Below are positions 1 through 7,803 of a stretch of DNA of 64,000 bases, piece after piece. The stretch comes from Bacteroidia bacterium (GTDB taxonomy: Bacteria > Bacteroidota > Bacteroidia > J057). Position 1 is the first letter of the stretch, and the number at the start of each line of letters is the position of its first letter. A program made the translations under genes and the position numbers. The DNA lies in the NCBI GenBank assembly GCA_033391075.1, contig JAWPMV010000001.1, positions 4,154,001-4,218,000 of the forward strand, given 5' to 3'. A model generated the notes under the pieces. It saw nothing but the letters and a program-made list of their open reading frames with translations. It had not been told where the DNA came from and searched no databases.

Positions 1-915
1 ACAGGTCTTCCTATCATCAGTCTTTACGGTAAAAATAAAAAGCCGAGTAAAGAACAGATGGAAGGGCTGGATATGGTCATCTTTGATATTCAGGATGTGG
101 GTTCTAGACATTATACCTATATCGGTACCATGACTTATGTGATGGAAGCCTGTGCAGAGAAAGGCATTCCTATCATGGTTCTCGACCGTCCCAATCCCAA
201 TGGCTGGTATGTAGATGGTCCGGTCTTGAAAGCCGGAAACAATTCCTTTATCGGCATGCACGAAATTCCCATTGTCCATGGAATGAGCATCGCGGAATAT
301 GCTAACATGGTCAATGGAGAAAACTGGCTAGCAGATGGCCTAAAGGTAGAACTCGAAGTGGTTCCCTGTGAAGGCTACGTACATAGCATGCGCTGGGAAG
401 ATACCGGTCTGGACTGGATTCCCCCCTCTCCTAATCTCGGTACTGAATACAGCGCATATTTATATCCGGCCATTTGTTGGCTGGAACCAACTCCAGCCAG
501 TGTAGGAAGAGGAACACATGATGCCTTTACTATTGTAGGTGCCCCCTGGTATACACCCGCAGCTGGCAGCTACAAAGGCCTGGAAACTGAAGCCTATAGT
601 TTTACCCCTGTTTCTTTAGCAGGCAAATCAAAATACCCCAAGTTTCAGGATGAAACCTGTAAGGGGATAAAATTCTCGAACCGAGTTTCAGGCAAAGCCC
701 TCCTGATTGCAGGTATAGAAATTATAAAAGAACTATACGCACAGGCACCCGATAAAAAAGCCTTCTTCAAAAAAGGGTTTAACAAATGGCCGGGAAGCGG
801 TGAATTTCAACAACAACTGGAATCTGGAGTACCAACAGAAGAAATTTATACTTCCTGGCAGGAAGAGATTAGGGCATTTCAGCAGATTAGAAACAAATAT
901 TTGCTTTATCCTTGA
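1..915 (+). CDS. namZ: NamZ-type exo-beta-N-acetylmuramidase (DUF1343), 5'-truncated by window edge
   Basis: The reading frame is open from base 1, so this is the C-terminal ~304 residues of a protein that starts outside the window; family members are usually about 400 residues. The motifs DIQDVGSRHYTYI, DRPNPNG and GMHEIPIVHGMS are characteristic of the DUF1343/NamZ family. Known members remove terminal N-acetylmuramic acid from peptidoglycan fragments during cell-wall turnover or scavenging. The first in-frame ATG (base 58) lies inside the conserved core and is not the real start. The substrate is inferred from the family. The next gene is 99 bp downstream with its own promoter-like element. 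Confidence 0.85.
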   Translation, partial: TGLPIISLYGKNKKPSKEQMEGLDMVIFDIQDVGSRHYTYIGTMTYVMEACAEKGIPIMVLDRPNPNGWYVDGPVLKAGNNSFIGMHEIPIVHGMSIAEYANMVNGENWLADGLKVELEVVPCEGYVHSMRWEDTGLDWIPPSPNLGTEYSAYLYPAICWLEPTPASVGRGTHDAFTIVGAPWYTPAAGSYKGLETEAYSFTPVSLAGKSKYPKFQDETCKGIKFSNRVSGKALLIAGIEIIKELYAQAPDKKAFFKKGFNKWPGSGEFQQQLESGVPTEEIYTSWQEEIRAFQQIRNKYLLYP

Positions 916-984
916 TCCTGAGGCAAGTTTTCGGCAATAAAGGACATTTTCTAAGCTTGATCTTAGGCTATCCCTAATATTTCC

Positions 985-992
985 TAAATTTG
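985..992 (+). promoter_or_regulatory. -7 promoter element for the glycosyltransferase gene
   Basis: TAAATTTG matches the Bacteroidota -7 consensus TAnnTTTG exactly and lies 22 bp before the ATG at 1015. The nearest TTG (957-959) is 25 bp upstream, slightly longer than the usual 17-23 bp, so the -33 assignment is weak. Confidence 0.45.
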
Positions 993-1014
993 CCGACCAA
1001 TATCACCGAATGCT

Positions 1015-1971
1015 ATGGATATTTCTGTTGTAGTGCCTTTATATAATGAAGATGAATCAATTCCAGAATTGATGGAATGGATTGATCGTATCATGAAGGA
1101 GAATAACTTCAGCTATGAAGTTTTGATGGTTGATGATGGGAGCAAGGATAAATCCTGGGAAGTTGTGCAGGGCATGACAGAGAAGTATCCACAATTGAAG
1201 GGGATTCGGTTTGGGCGAAATTATGGAAAGTCTGCGGCCCTTCATGTAGGCTTTCAGGCGACTCAGGGAGATGTGGTCATTACTATGGATGCAGATCTGC
1301 AGGATAGTCCAGATGAAATCCCGGGATTATATAAAATGATTGCTGAAGATGGTTTTGATCTGGTGTCCGGCTGGAAGAAGAAACGCTACGACCCTATTTC
1401 CAAAACCATTCCTTCCAAATTCTTCAACTTCATCACCCGCAAAGTTTCGGGCATCCATAATCTTCACGATTTCAATTGTGGTTTGAAGGCCTATCGCAGT
1501 GAGGTAGTAAAAGCCATAGAAATCTATGGAGAAATGCATCGGCAAATCCCACTCATTGCAAAATGGGCCGGATTTGAGAAGATAGGGGAAAAGGTAGTTG
1601 AGCACAGAGCCCGTAAATATGGAGTCTCTAAATTTGGCTTAAACCGATTTATCAACGGTTTCCTCGATCTTTTTACCATCGTATTTACGCAGAAGTACTT
1701 AAAAAAGCCCATGCACTTTTTCGGTACATGGGGCGTATTATTTGCTGTAATCGGAGGCTCTACCCTGGCCTATCTGGCTTTTATCAAATTGGCTCTGGGC
1801 GAAGGACTCGGGCATAGAATTCCCGCCCTTATGTTCGGCTCTGTTACAGTACTTCTAGGATTTATCCTGTTTAGTACGGGTCTCCTGGGCGAAATGATCA
1901 GTAGAACTGACCCCAATCGAAATTCCTATCGCATAGCTGAGACGGTAGGAGATATGGTCAAGGTTGAGTAG
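1015..1971 (+). CDS. Family 2 glycosyltransferase, GtrB/DPM1-like, membrane anchored
   Basis: 318 residues. The N-terminal GT-A domain (about 1-220) shows VVPLYNEDESI at the start, VDDGSKDKSW and a metal-binding MDADLQD motif. Two hydrophobic segments follow at about 235-258 and 272-293, the usual layout of polyprenyl-phosphate glycosyltransferases (GtrB, dolichyl-phosphate mannosyltransferase). Such enzymes move a sugar from a nucleotide donor to undecaprenyl phosphate on the cytoplasmic face. The sugar cannot be read from sequence. The neighbours do not form an obvious glycan cluster, so it is probably expressed alone. The ATG at 1015 is the first start and precedes the conserved MDISVVVPLYNE motif. 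Confidence 0.87.
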   Translation: MDISVVVPLYNEDESIPELMEWIDRIMKENNFSYEVLMVDDGSKDKSWEVVQGMTEKYPQLKGIRFGRNYGKSAALHVGFQATQGDVVITMDADLQDSPDEIPGLYKMIAEDGFDLVSGWKKKRYDPISKTIPSKFFNFITRKVSGIHNLHDFNCGLKAYRSEVVKAIEIYGEMHRQIPLIAKWAGFEKIGEKVVEHRARKYGVSKFGLNRFINGFLDLFTIVFTQKYLKKPMHFFGTWGVLFAVIGGSTLAYLAFIKLALGEGLGHRIPALMFGSVTVLLGFILFSTGLLGEMISRTDPNRNSYRIAETVGDMVKVE

Positions 1972-2144
1972 CCTCTCTAAACCCTTCCTGACCCCTTCCG
2001 CGCTATCCCCCTTTCCCTTTTTCATGAAAAGGGGAAACGACCCGCATGGCCAGAATTCTCAATGGCCTTGTGCGCATTTCCCTAAATCGCGCAATAAGGG
2101 AAATGGGGCCTGTCGCGAAAGGGTTCATCACAATCAAACCAAAG

Positions 2145-2264
2145 GTCATCTCGAAGCTTGACCTGCGCCATGATTGGAGGGCTGATAGATCATGTACATC
2201 AATTCTCTCAAAATACATGATTTCTCGGTACGCATTCCCTCACACCTCCAAGCCTCGAAATGAC
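2145..2264. repeat. 120-bp intergenic inverted-repeat element
   Basis: The outer arms GTCATCTCGAAGCTTG (2145-2160) and CAAGCCTCGAAATGAC (2249-2264) are complementary at 14 of 16 positions. Nested inside are GGAGG (2176-2180) with CCTCC (2245-2249) and ATCATGTA (2189-2196) with TACATGAT (2214-2221), so the element could fold into one long stem. GTCATTTCGAG-type ends are, in my memory, frequent in dispersed intergenic repeats of Bacteroidota; only one copy is seen here, so the repeat status is inferred. Confidence 0.5.
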
Positions 2265-2388
2265 TTTTGTGGATTTCTGAACCCTTCCGCACTACCCCAT
2301 ATTCTTTACTACATTTAGGAATTCGAAAGGTCTTACTTTCAACAATTATATCAAGGACATTTACTTAAAAAAAGGCGTGCGGGAGTTG

Positions 2389-2469
2389 GAACGGCTGTGG
2401 GCGGACGGATATGCGAAGTGGCCTTGGTTTAGCCGTTCCGATTTTGCGCAACTTTTCTAAAAAGTTGCA
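2389..2469 (-). terminator. Double hairpin downstream of the sortilin-like gene
   Basis: GGAACGGCT (2389-2397) pairs perfectly with AGCCGTTCC (2432-2440), and GCAACTTTT (2449-2457) with AAAAGTTGC (2461-2469). Read on the minus strand the order is small hairpin, large hairpin, then a T-run (complement of the A-run at 2368-2375). It may end the minus-strand transcript, but the T-run is about 14 nt past the second stem, so termination is not certain. Confidence 0.4.
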
Positions 2470-2533
2470 AGAAAACCCATACTAATCATCAAAAATCATC
2501 CTTTTTAATTGTATTCGCCTAATGGGCATAATT

Positions 2534-5500
2534 TTATTCCCCTAACCAATCCAGCTCAATATCATCTACTTTCTTCTTGAAAACTTTCCAATCTACTTCA
2601 AAGAATTCCTTGATGGCTGCCATATGCGGCTCCATCTGCTTCTCCGCCTGATCAACAGCAGAAACTTGTGCAGGCGTTGAGGGGAAAAGCGTACTCTGAA
2701 GATTACGGATTACCCCCAACATGCCGTATTCCAGAATTTCTGGATTGCGGCTAAAGCCCTGAATATCTCTGGGGGGTAAAATCCCTTTCAGGATGGTTTT
2801 GATCTTCTTTTTGAGTTCCTGAGCCTCATCGTACAAGATTTCATGGGCATCATTGTCAACTTCTTTAAGTTTGGCGCTTACTTGATCCAGGCTTTTTTCA
2901 GCTGCCCGCAGGTGATCAACTTCAGCCGTAACAAAAGCGATATTTCCCAAATGCCTGTCCAGCAATTCGGCCTTCTCCACAAAATCATCCTGACTCATCG
3001 GCAATTTAGGATCGGCTTTTACCTGTACATCAATCGATTCGGATTGATCTCCTACGGTTATTGAAACCTTATAAGTACCGGGCACCACCTGTCTTCCGCT
3101 AGGGGGATCACTTCCTGCTTTGGCTTTTGGAGCAGATGGGAAGCGGATGCCATTGTTTTGTAAGTTCCAGGAAATGCGATTGAAACCTTTATGGATTTTT
3201 CGGCTGAAATTCCTAACCAGATTTCCCGCTTCATCAACTATTTCGATTTGGGCTTTGGCCTCTTTATTCTCCAACTCATTTATATAAAAACTCAGTAAGG
3301 CCCCCTGCACTCGATTTTCCGCTGCAAATACCGTCGCACCCGTACTTCGGTACCCATTCGGTTCTCCCATATGAGCCAGATAAGCATCCGGTGCCTGAAA
3401 TACATGAAGCTTTTTATCCAGGATTTTTTTGGAGGCACTGATTTCGCGGAAAGGTCGAATATCATCCATAATAAAGGCAGAGCGTCCGAAGGTTCCGATG
3501 ATCCAATCCCCTTCTCTGGGATGAATTTTCATATCCATCATAGAAGTAGTTGGCAATCCAGCTTCCCATTTTTGCCAGTTCTTTCCTTTATCCAAACTCA
3601 CATAAGCGCCAAACTCAGTCCCGAGGAATAGCAAATCTTCCTCAACCGGATCAGGCGCAATAGAAAGGGCATAGCCCCAAACTTTATCTGTATCTACCAG
3701 ATTGGTAAAGCTGTTTCCATAATTTTTGCTGTGAAAAACATAGGGATCCCAATCTCCTCTGCGATAATTATTGGCTACAACAAAGACTTCACCGGCGTTG
3801 TGAGGAGAGGCGACAATTTGACAAATCCAGGAACCCTCAGGCAAGCCCGGCAATTCCCCTGTCATATCTTCCCAGTTCTTTCCACCATTACGCGTTACAT
3901 GCAATTTACCATCGTCACTACCTACCCAAATCAAGCCTTGCTGCAAGGGGCTAGGTTCAACCGTGATAATAGTTGTGAAGTTTTCCGCACCACTATTATC
4001 GAGAGAAAGACCACCAGTAGTCAATTGTTGTTGTTTTTCAGGATCATTGGTGGTGAGGTCAGGTGAAATGCTTTCCCAAGAAGCACCTCTATCCATGGTT
4101 TTTAGCAAATATTGGCTACCATAATAAATTGTATTTTCTTCGAAAGGATCCAGAGCTATAGCAGCATTCCAATTAAAGCGGAGTTTGCGGCCATCAGCAA
4201 GGACAGGTTTGAGACTCCTCAAAGCCCCTGTCTCCAAATCATATTGCAGCAAGCTCCCTCCCTGCAACATAGAATAGCCATAACGAGCATCCTGCGGATC
4301 AGGAATGGCATCAAAGCCATCTCCATAACCTATGCGATTCCAATATAAATTTCGAATGCCTTTCCTGCGCCAAACCTGAGAAGGACCTCGCCAGGTTCCA
4401 TTGTCCTGCATGCCTCCATATACATGATAGGGAGTCTCCATATCATAATTAATATGATAAAACTGCCCGAGGGGCAGGGTTTCCGGGAACATCCAGGTCT
4501 TTCCTCTATCCCGTGAAACAGCCATTCCTCCATCATTTCCTAATAAGAGAAATGAAGGATCATCCGGATGACTCCACCAGGCGTGATTATCTCCATGTAG
4601 TTCATTGGGATTCACAAACTGACGAAAAGTTTTTCCTCCATCCTCACTTACCGACACCCGACTATATAAATTGTAGATGCGGTTTTCATTTTTGGTATCA
4701 ACAAAGATATCGGCATAATAAAAAGGTCTGCCTCCTACATTCTTATCTGTTTGTTTTTTAAAGGTATGCCCTCCATCCTCGGAGCGATAGAAGGCAGTCT
4801 TTTTCGCTTCGATCAAAGCATATACGATATTGGGATTACTCGGGGCGATAGCCAATCCCATACGACCCAACTCACCTTCCGGAAGACCATCAGCAGGCGT
4901 TCTTTGGGTCCAGTTTTCCCCTCCATCATAAGAAATATACATTCCTGAGCCTTCTCCTCCTGATTTGAAATACCAGGGCCAGCGTCTATGCTCCCACATG
5001 CCTACGATAAGCTTATTGGGGTTTTGCGGATCGACTACCATATCTCCTACGCCCGTCCTTTCATTTACATAAAGTACCTTTCTCCAGTTCTTTCCTCCAT
5101 CCGTACTCTTAAAAACTCCTCTTTCTTCATGATCGTCCCAGGGATTTCCGATAGCACCGACCCAAATGGTATTGGGATCATCTCTGTGCAAAATGACTCG
5201 ATGAATATTACGGGTTTCTCCTAATCCCATATGTTCCCAGCTCTTTCCACCATCAATGCTTCGAAAAACCCCATATCCATGAGAAAGACTATTTCTGGGA
5301 TTTCCTTCTCCAGTTCCCACCCAGATTTCATTGGGATTGTTCTGATTCAGGGCAATGGCACCTATGGATGCTGCTTTCTCCTGTTCGAAAATGGGAGTGT
5401 AACTGATGCCACCATTATCCGAGCGCCAAACACCTCCCGTAGCTGTCCCAACAAAAATAATATCGGGATCACTTATTACGACATCAAATGCCGTAACCCT

Positions 5501-5626
5501 GCCACTCATTCCGGCGGGGCCTATATTTCGGGCTCTAAGGTCTTTGAATAATTCAGGATCTAATTCCTGAGCGGAAAGGGGAAAAAGCATCCCCAGCATG
5601 CTGAGTAGTATTAATAGTTTCTTCAC
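2534..5626 (-). CDS. Secreted sortilin/VPS10-like Asp-box beta-propeller protein
   Basis: From the GTG at 5626 the product is 1030 residues and begins with a signal peptide ending in LSAQ. The open frame runs on to an ATG at 5752, but those residues look unnatural, put the signal peptide inside the protein, and a promoter-like element lies within them. At least ten Asp-box turns (for example SIDGGKSWEH, STDGGKNWRK, SYDGGENWTQ, SEDGGKTFRQ, TRNGGKNWED, SLDKGKNWQK) point to one or two propellers in the first ~750 residues. The last ~280 residues look beta-rich and then helical. Family members are annotated as sortilin-N or BNR glycosyl-hydrolase-like, but many have no shown enzyme activity. No T9SS sorting domain is visible. 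Likely periplasmic or cell surface; ligand unknown. Confidence 0.8.
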   Translation of the reverse strand: MKKLLILLSMLGMLFPLSAQELDPELFKDLRARNIGPAGMSGRVTAFDVVISDPDIIFVGTATGGVWRSDNGGISYTPIFEQEKAASIGAIALNQNNPNEIWVGTGEGNPRNSLSHGYGVFRSIDGGKSWEHMGLGETRNIHRVILHRDDPNTIWVGAIGNPWDDHEERGVFKSTDGGKNWRKVLYVNERTGVGDMVVDPQNPNKLIVGMWEHRRWPWYFKSGGEGSGMYISYDGGENWTQRTPADGLPEGELGRMGLAIAPSNPNIVYALIEAKKTAFYRSEDGGHTFKKQTDKNVGGRPFYYADIFVDTKNENRIYNLYSRVSVSEDGGKTFRQFVNPNELHGDNHAWWSHPDDPSFLLLGNDGGMAVSRDRGKTWMFPETLPLGQFYHINYDMETPYHVYGGMQDNGTWRGPSQVWRRKGIRNLYWNRIGYGDGFDAIPDPQDARYGYSMLQGGSLLQYDLETGALRSLKPVLADGRKLRFNWNAAIALDPFEENTIYYGSQYLLKTMDRGASWESISPDLTTNDPEKQQQLTTGGLSLDNSGAENFTTIITVEPSPLQQGLIWVGSDDGKLHVTRNGGKNWEDMTGELPGLPEGSWICQIVASPHNAGEVFVVANNYRRGDWDPYVFHSKNYGNSFTNLVDTDKVWGYALSIAPDPVEEDLLFLGTEFGAYVSLDKGKNWQKWEAGLPTTSMMDMKIHPREGDWIIGTFGRSAFIMDDIRPFREISASKKILDKKLHVFQAPDAYLAHMGEPNGYRSTGATVFAAENRVQGALLSFYINELENKEAKAQIEIVDEAGNLVRNFSRKIHKGFNRISWNLQNNGIRFPSAPKAKAGSDPPSGRQVVPGTYKVSITVGDQSESIDVQVKADPKLPMSQDDFVEKAELLDRHLGNIAFVTAEVDHLRAAEKSLDQVSAKLKEVDNDAHEILYDEAQELKKKIKTILKGILPPRDIQGFSRNPEILEYGMLGVIRNLQSTLFPSTPAQVSAVDQAEKQMEPHMAAIKEFFEVDWKVFKKKVDDIELDWLGE

Positions 5627-5652
5627 GTGTTTTAGCGTTAAGGTCAGGAATT

Positions 5653-5682
5653 CAAATTCCGGAGAAATAGTGAAAGCTACAA
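5653..5682 (-). promoter_or_regulatory. Candidate promoter of the sortilin-like gene
   Basis: On the minus strand TTG (5680-5682) is followed after exactly 19 nt by GGAATTTG (5653-5660). Spacing and the TTTG half of the -7 box fit the Bacteroidota pattern, but the TA half is missing. Its position supports the GTG start at 5626 rather than the upstream ATG. Confidence 0.35.
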
Positions 5683-5779
5683 GTAGCTGGAAGATAATAG
5701 GCCATTGTTTATGGAATATTGAATAGGCTCTGCTCTTTGAGGTATACAACACATATTAAACAAGCATAAAATCAGCTTC

Positions 5780-6595
5780 ATGAAAATCACCACCTATTTG
5801 TCCCTGATCCTTCTTTTGCTTTTCTCTTGTCAGGAATATTCAAATGAACAGTTGGAATCCTATACTGCTTTTGAGCAATACGATCAAAATGACCGTTCCG
5901 ATTTACGAGAAAAGGCTGGAGATGAAGCCCCCGAAGAAATGCCGAGAAAGTTGATCCGCAAAGGTGAAGTCAGTTTTACGGTAAATCACCTTGATAGTGC
6001 TTATGTCCGAATTGCCCATTTGATCAGGGAGCAAGGAGCTATCATTTCTAATGAGACCTTGAGATCACATAACAACTATAGAGCTTATGAAATTACGGTC
6101 AGGGTAAAGCCAGAAAATTTTGACCTCCTGCTTGATAAAATTCTGGATGGAAGTGAAGAAGTAACAAATAGATCTGTCAATACGAAAGACGTAAGCCAGC
6201 GCTACTATGATCTGGAAAGCCGACTAAAGAGTAAGAGAGCTATGGAAAGCAGGTATCTACAATTGCTTACAAAGGCAGATAAAATTGAGGACATGCTAAA
6301 AATTGAGGCACAAGCGGCTCAACTTCGGGAAGATATCGAGGCTATGGAAACCCGCTTTCGTTTACTCAAAAACCAGATCGGATTAAGTAGCCTTCAGCTT
6401 TATTTTACTGAAACGGAGGCCATGCAAAAACCAAGTCTACTTCAAAAAGCAGGCTCCAACTTTGGTCAGGGCTGGAATGGCTTTATGAATAGCTTGATTG
6501 CCCTAATCAATATCTGGCCTTTGCTTCTCTTACTTGGAGCCTTATTTATTAGCCTAAAACGATATAGAAGCCGTAGGAGAAATGAAGAAATTTAA
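5780..6595 (+). CDS. DUF4349-domain lipoprotein with C-terminal membrane helix
   Basis: 271 residues. The N-terminus is a lipoprotein signal (LLLLFSC, lipidated Cys about residue 17). The DUF4349 domain spans about 55-245: a beta-rich start (KLIRKGEVSFTV), a coiled coil with YYDLESRLKSKRAMESRY, and the closing IGLSSLQLYFTE. A hydrophobic helix near 240-258 and a basic tail follow. The family is of unknown function; the combination of lipid anchor and terminal helix suggests an envelope protein tied to a membrane at both ends. It is divergent from the sortilin-like gene and followed after 24 bp by the VLRF1 gene, possibly cotranscribed. Confidence 0.8.
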   Translation: MKITTYLSLILLLLFSCQEYSNEQLESYTAFEQYDQNDRSDLREKAGDEAPEEMPRKLIRKGEVSFTVNHLDSAYVRIAHLIREQGAIISNETLRSHNNYRAYEITVRVKPENFDLLLDKILDGSEEVTNRSVNTKDVSQRYYDLESRLKSKRAMESRYLQLLTKADKIEDMLKIEAQAAQLREDIEAMETRFRLLKNQIGLSSLQLYFTETEAMQKPSLLQKAGSNFGQGWNGFMNSLIALINIWPLLLLLGALFISLKRYRSRRRNEEI

Positions 6596-6619
6596 GCGAT
6601 CTATTTGTAATTTTAGGGG

Positions 6620-7321
6620 GTGAGCGAAAATCCCCATATAGAAGAACTTAGTTTTGAAGAAAGTATAGAATTCCTCTTCTCTTTACGGGAAGGGGAATTC
6701 CCGTATAGGATAGAAGCAGAAAGAGATCGACATCGTCTGTATGCGATAGATGAAGCGCGCAATACCTTATGGGAATTTCGTTTACCGCTTCCTCTGGCCG
6801 CCCTCCCGACCGAAAGAACAGAATGGAGAAGCTACCTTCATGAATTAGAAGAGGAGATTCCTAACTATGTGTTGGTCCTCGTGCAGTTGGGGGCTGCTGC
6901 TTTGGGTTATTTTGAAGATGGAGAAGTTTACATTCACAAAACCATCAAGAAATATATGAAGCGGCATAAGCGAGGAAAGGCCCAAATCAGTTACCTCAAT
7001 ACCCGGGGCAAATCCAAAGCAGGTTCCCGTATCCGTCTGGCGAATACGATCCGCTTTTTCGAGGAGATCAATGAGAAGTTGGTAGAATGGTCCGAAGACT
7101 TCGAACTGGAAAGAATCTGCTTTAGTGGGACAGCACAAGTCTGGGGGCTATTGTTCCAAAGCAGCCCACTTCCTCCTTTTGAGAAGAAAGATGAGCGTTT
7201 GGTAAAAGTTCCTATGGATGTGAAGGTTCCTTCCTTTGAGGAGATGATGAGAGTCTCTGACTTTATAAAAAAGGGAAGACTCTCCGTTCATCAACTTAAT
7301 TATCATCCTCTTGAGCATTAG
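6620..7321 (+). CDS. VLRF1-domain protein (Bacteroidota Vms1/ANKZF1-like release factor)
   Basis: 233 residues, GTG start. Residues about 83-165 match the VLRF1 core of eukaryotic Vms1/ANKZF1: VLVQLGAAALGYFEDGEVY, then HKTIKKYMKRHKRGKAQ, and the GKSKAGSRIRLANTIRFFEE helix. The RGKAQ motif (Gln about 122) sits where Vms1-type proteins carry the glutamine needed to release peptidyl-tRNA. A Bacteroidota branch of this family (BVLRF1) was proposed from sequence analysis. By analogy it would free nascent chains on stalled ribosomes in the cytoplasm. It lacks the zinc-finger and ankyrin parts of the eukaryotic proteins and has its own N-terminal (1-80) and C-terminal (185-233) flanks. It lies 24 bp after the DUF4349 gene. 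Role inferred. Confidence 0.75.
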   Translation: MSENPHIEELSFEESIEFLFSLREGEFPYRIEAERDRHRLYAIDEARNTLWEFRLPLPLAALPTERTEWRSYLHELEEEIPNYVLVLVQLGAAALGYFEDGEVYIHKTIKKYMKRHKRGKAQISYLNTRGKSKAGSRIRLANTIRFFEEINEKLVEWSEDFELERICFSGTAQVWGLLFQSSPLPPFEKKDERLVKVPMDVKVPSFEEMMRVSDFIKKGRLSVHQLNYHPLEH

Positions 7322-7803
7322 GGAATCAAATAGGGTAGGCTTTGTGTAAATCAATGGTTGTTACTGTAGGAACATTCAGACGTAATAAAAATTAAAATCC
7401 CCGGCACCTAAGGCCGCTTTTCCCTAACAAAAAGCCATGGTACCGGAGATAACAGTCGTCTACATAAAAGAAATAGTGCATGTGCAATATATTTTTCTCT
7501 TGGGCCCAAGTACTAACACAAATGTTTCTAAGTATTAAATAAGGACAAAAGTCATCCTCACCTCTTGGATACCCAGGTTGTTTTCATAGTATAGATTCAA
7601 GACTGAGCTTTAATTTTCGTCAATGTGTTTCGATGCTCGTTTGAATGTTTAGAGAGTTAATATGCACAACATACACTATCCCTTCAGAATCAATTCAAAC
7701 TTATTACATTTTAGGAAAATGTGGGGAGTTGAAATGGGACAAGAATGGTATCTTTTGGGACATTTTGCGAAAAAAGCGCCCAAACTAAGCTTTTTAGGTC
7801 TAT
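7322..7803. other. 482-bp non-coding gap
   Basis: No supported gene. Visible structure: CCGGCACC near 7403 can pair with GGTACCGG near 7439 (7 of 8), enclosing a TTTT/AAAA stem, and there is a 12-bp palindrome CTTGGGCCCAAG at 7499-7510. The rest is AT-rich and featureless. It separates the ends of two convergent genes. Confidence 0.5.

Larger units (their letters stand above)
1972..2533. other. 562-bp non-coding gap between convergent genes, rich in inverted repeats
   Basis: No credible gene is present; the short frames here show no domains or signal peptides. From left to right it holds a hairpin at 2012-2037 (TTTCCCTTTT against AAAAGGGGAAA), a long imperfect inverted repeat at 2145-2264, and two further hairpins at 2389-2440 and 2449-2469. 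The dense structure between two convergent genes suggests termination signals plus a dispersed intergenic repeat. Confidence 0.6.

Noticed and set aside
2003-2318. Short frames on both strands between the first two genes
   Set aside because: They cover the inverted-repeat element and have no protein-like composition or start signals.
5627-5752. ATG at 5752 as the start of the sortilin-like gene
   Set aside because: It would place the signal peptide 42 residues inside the protein, and a promoter-like element lies between it and the GTG at 5626.
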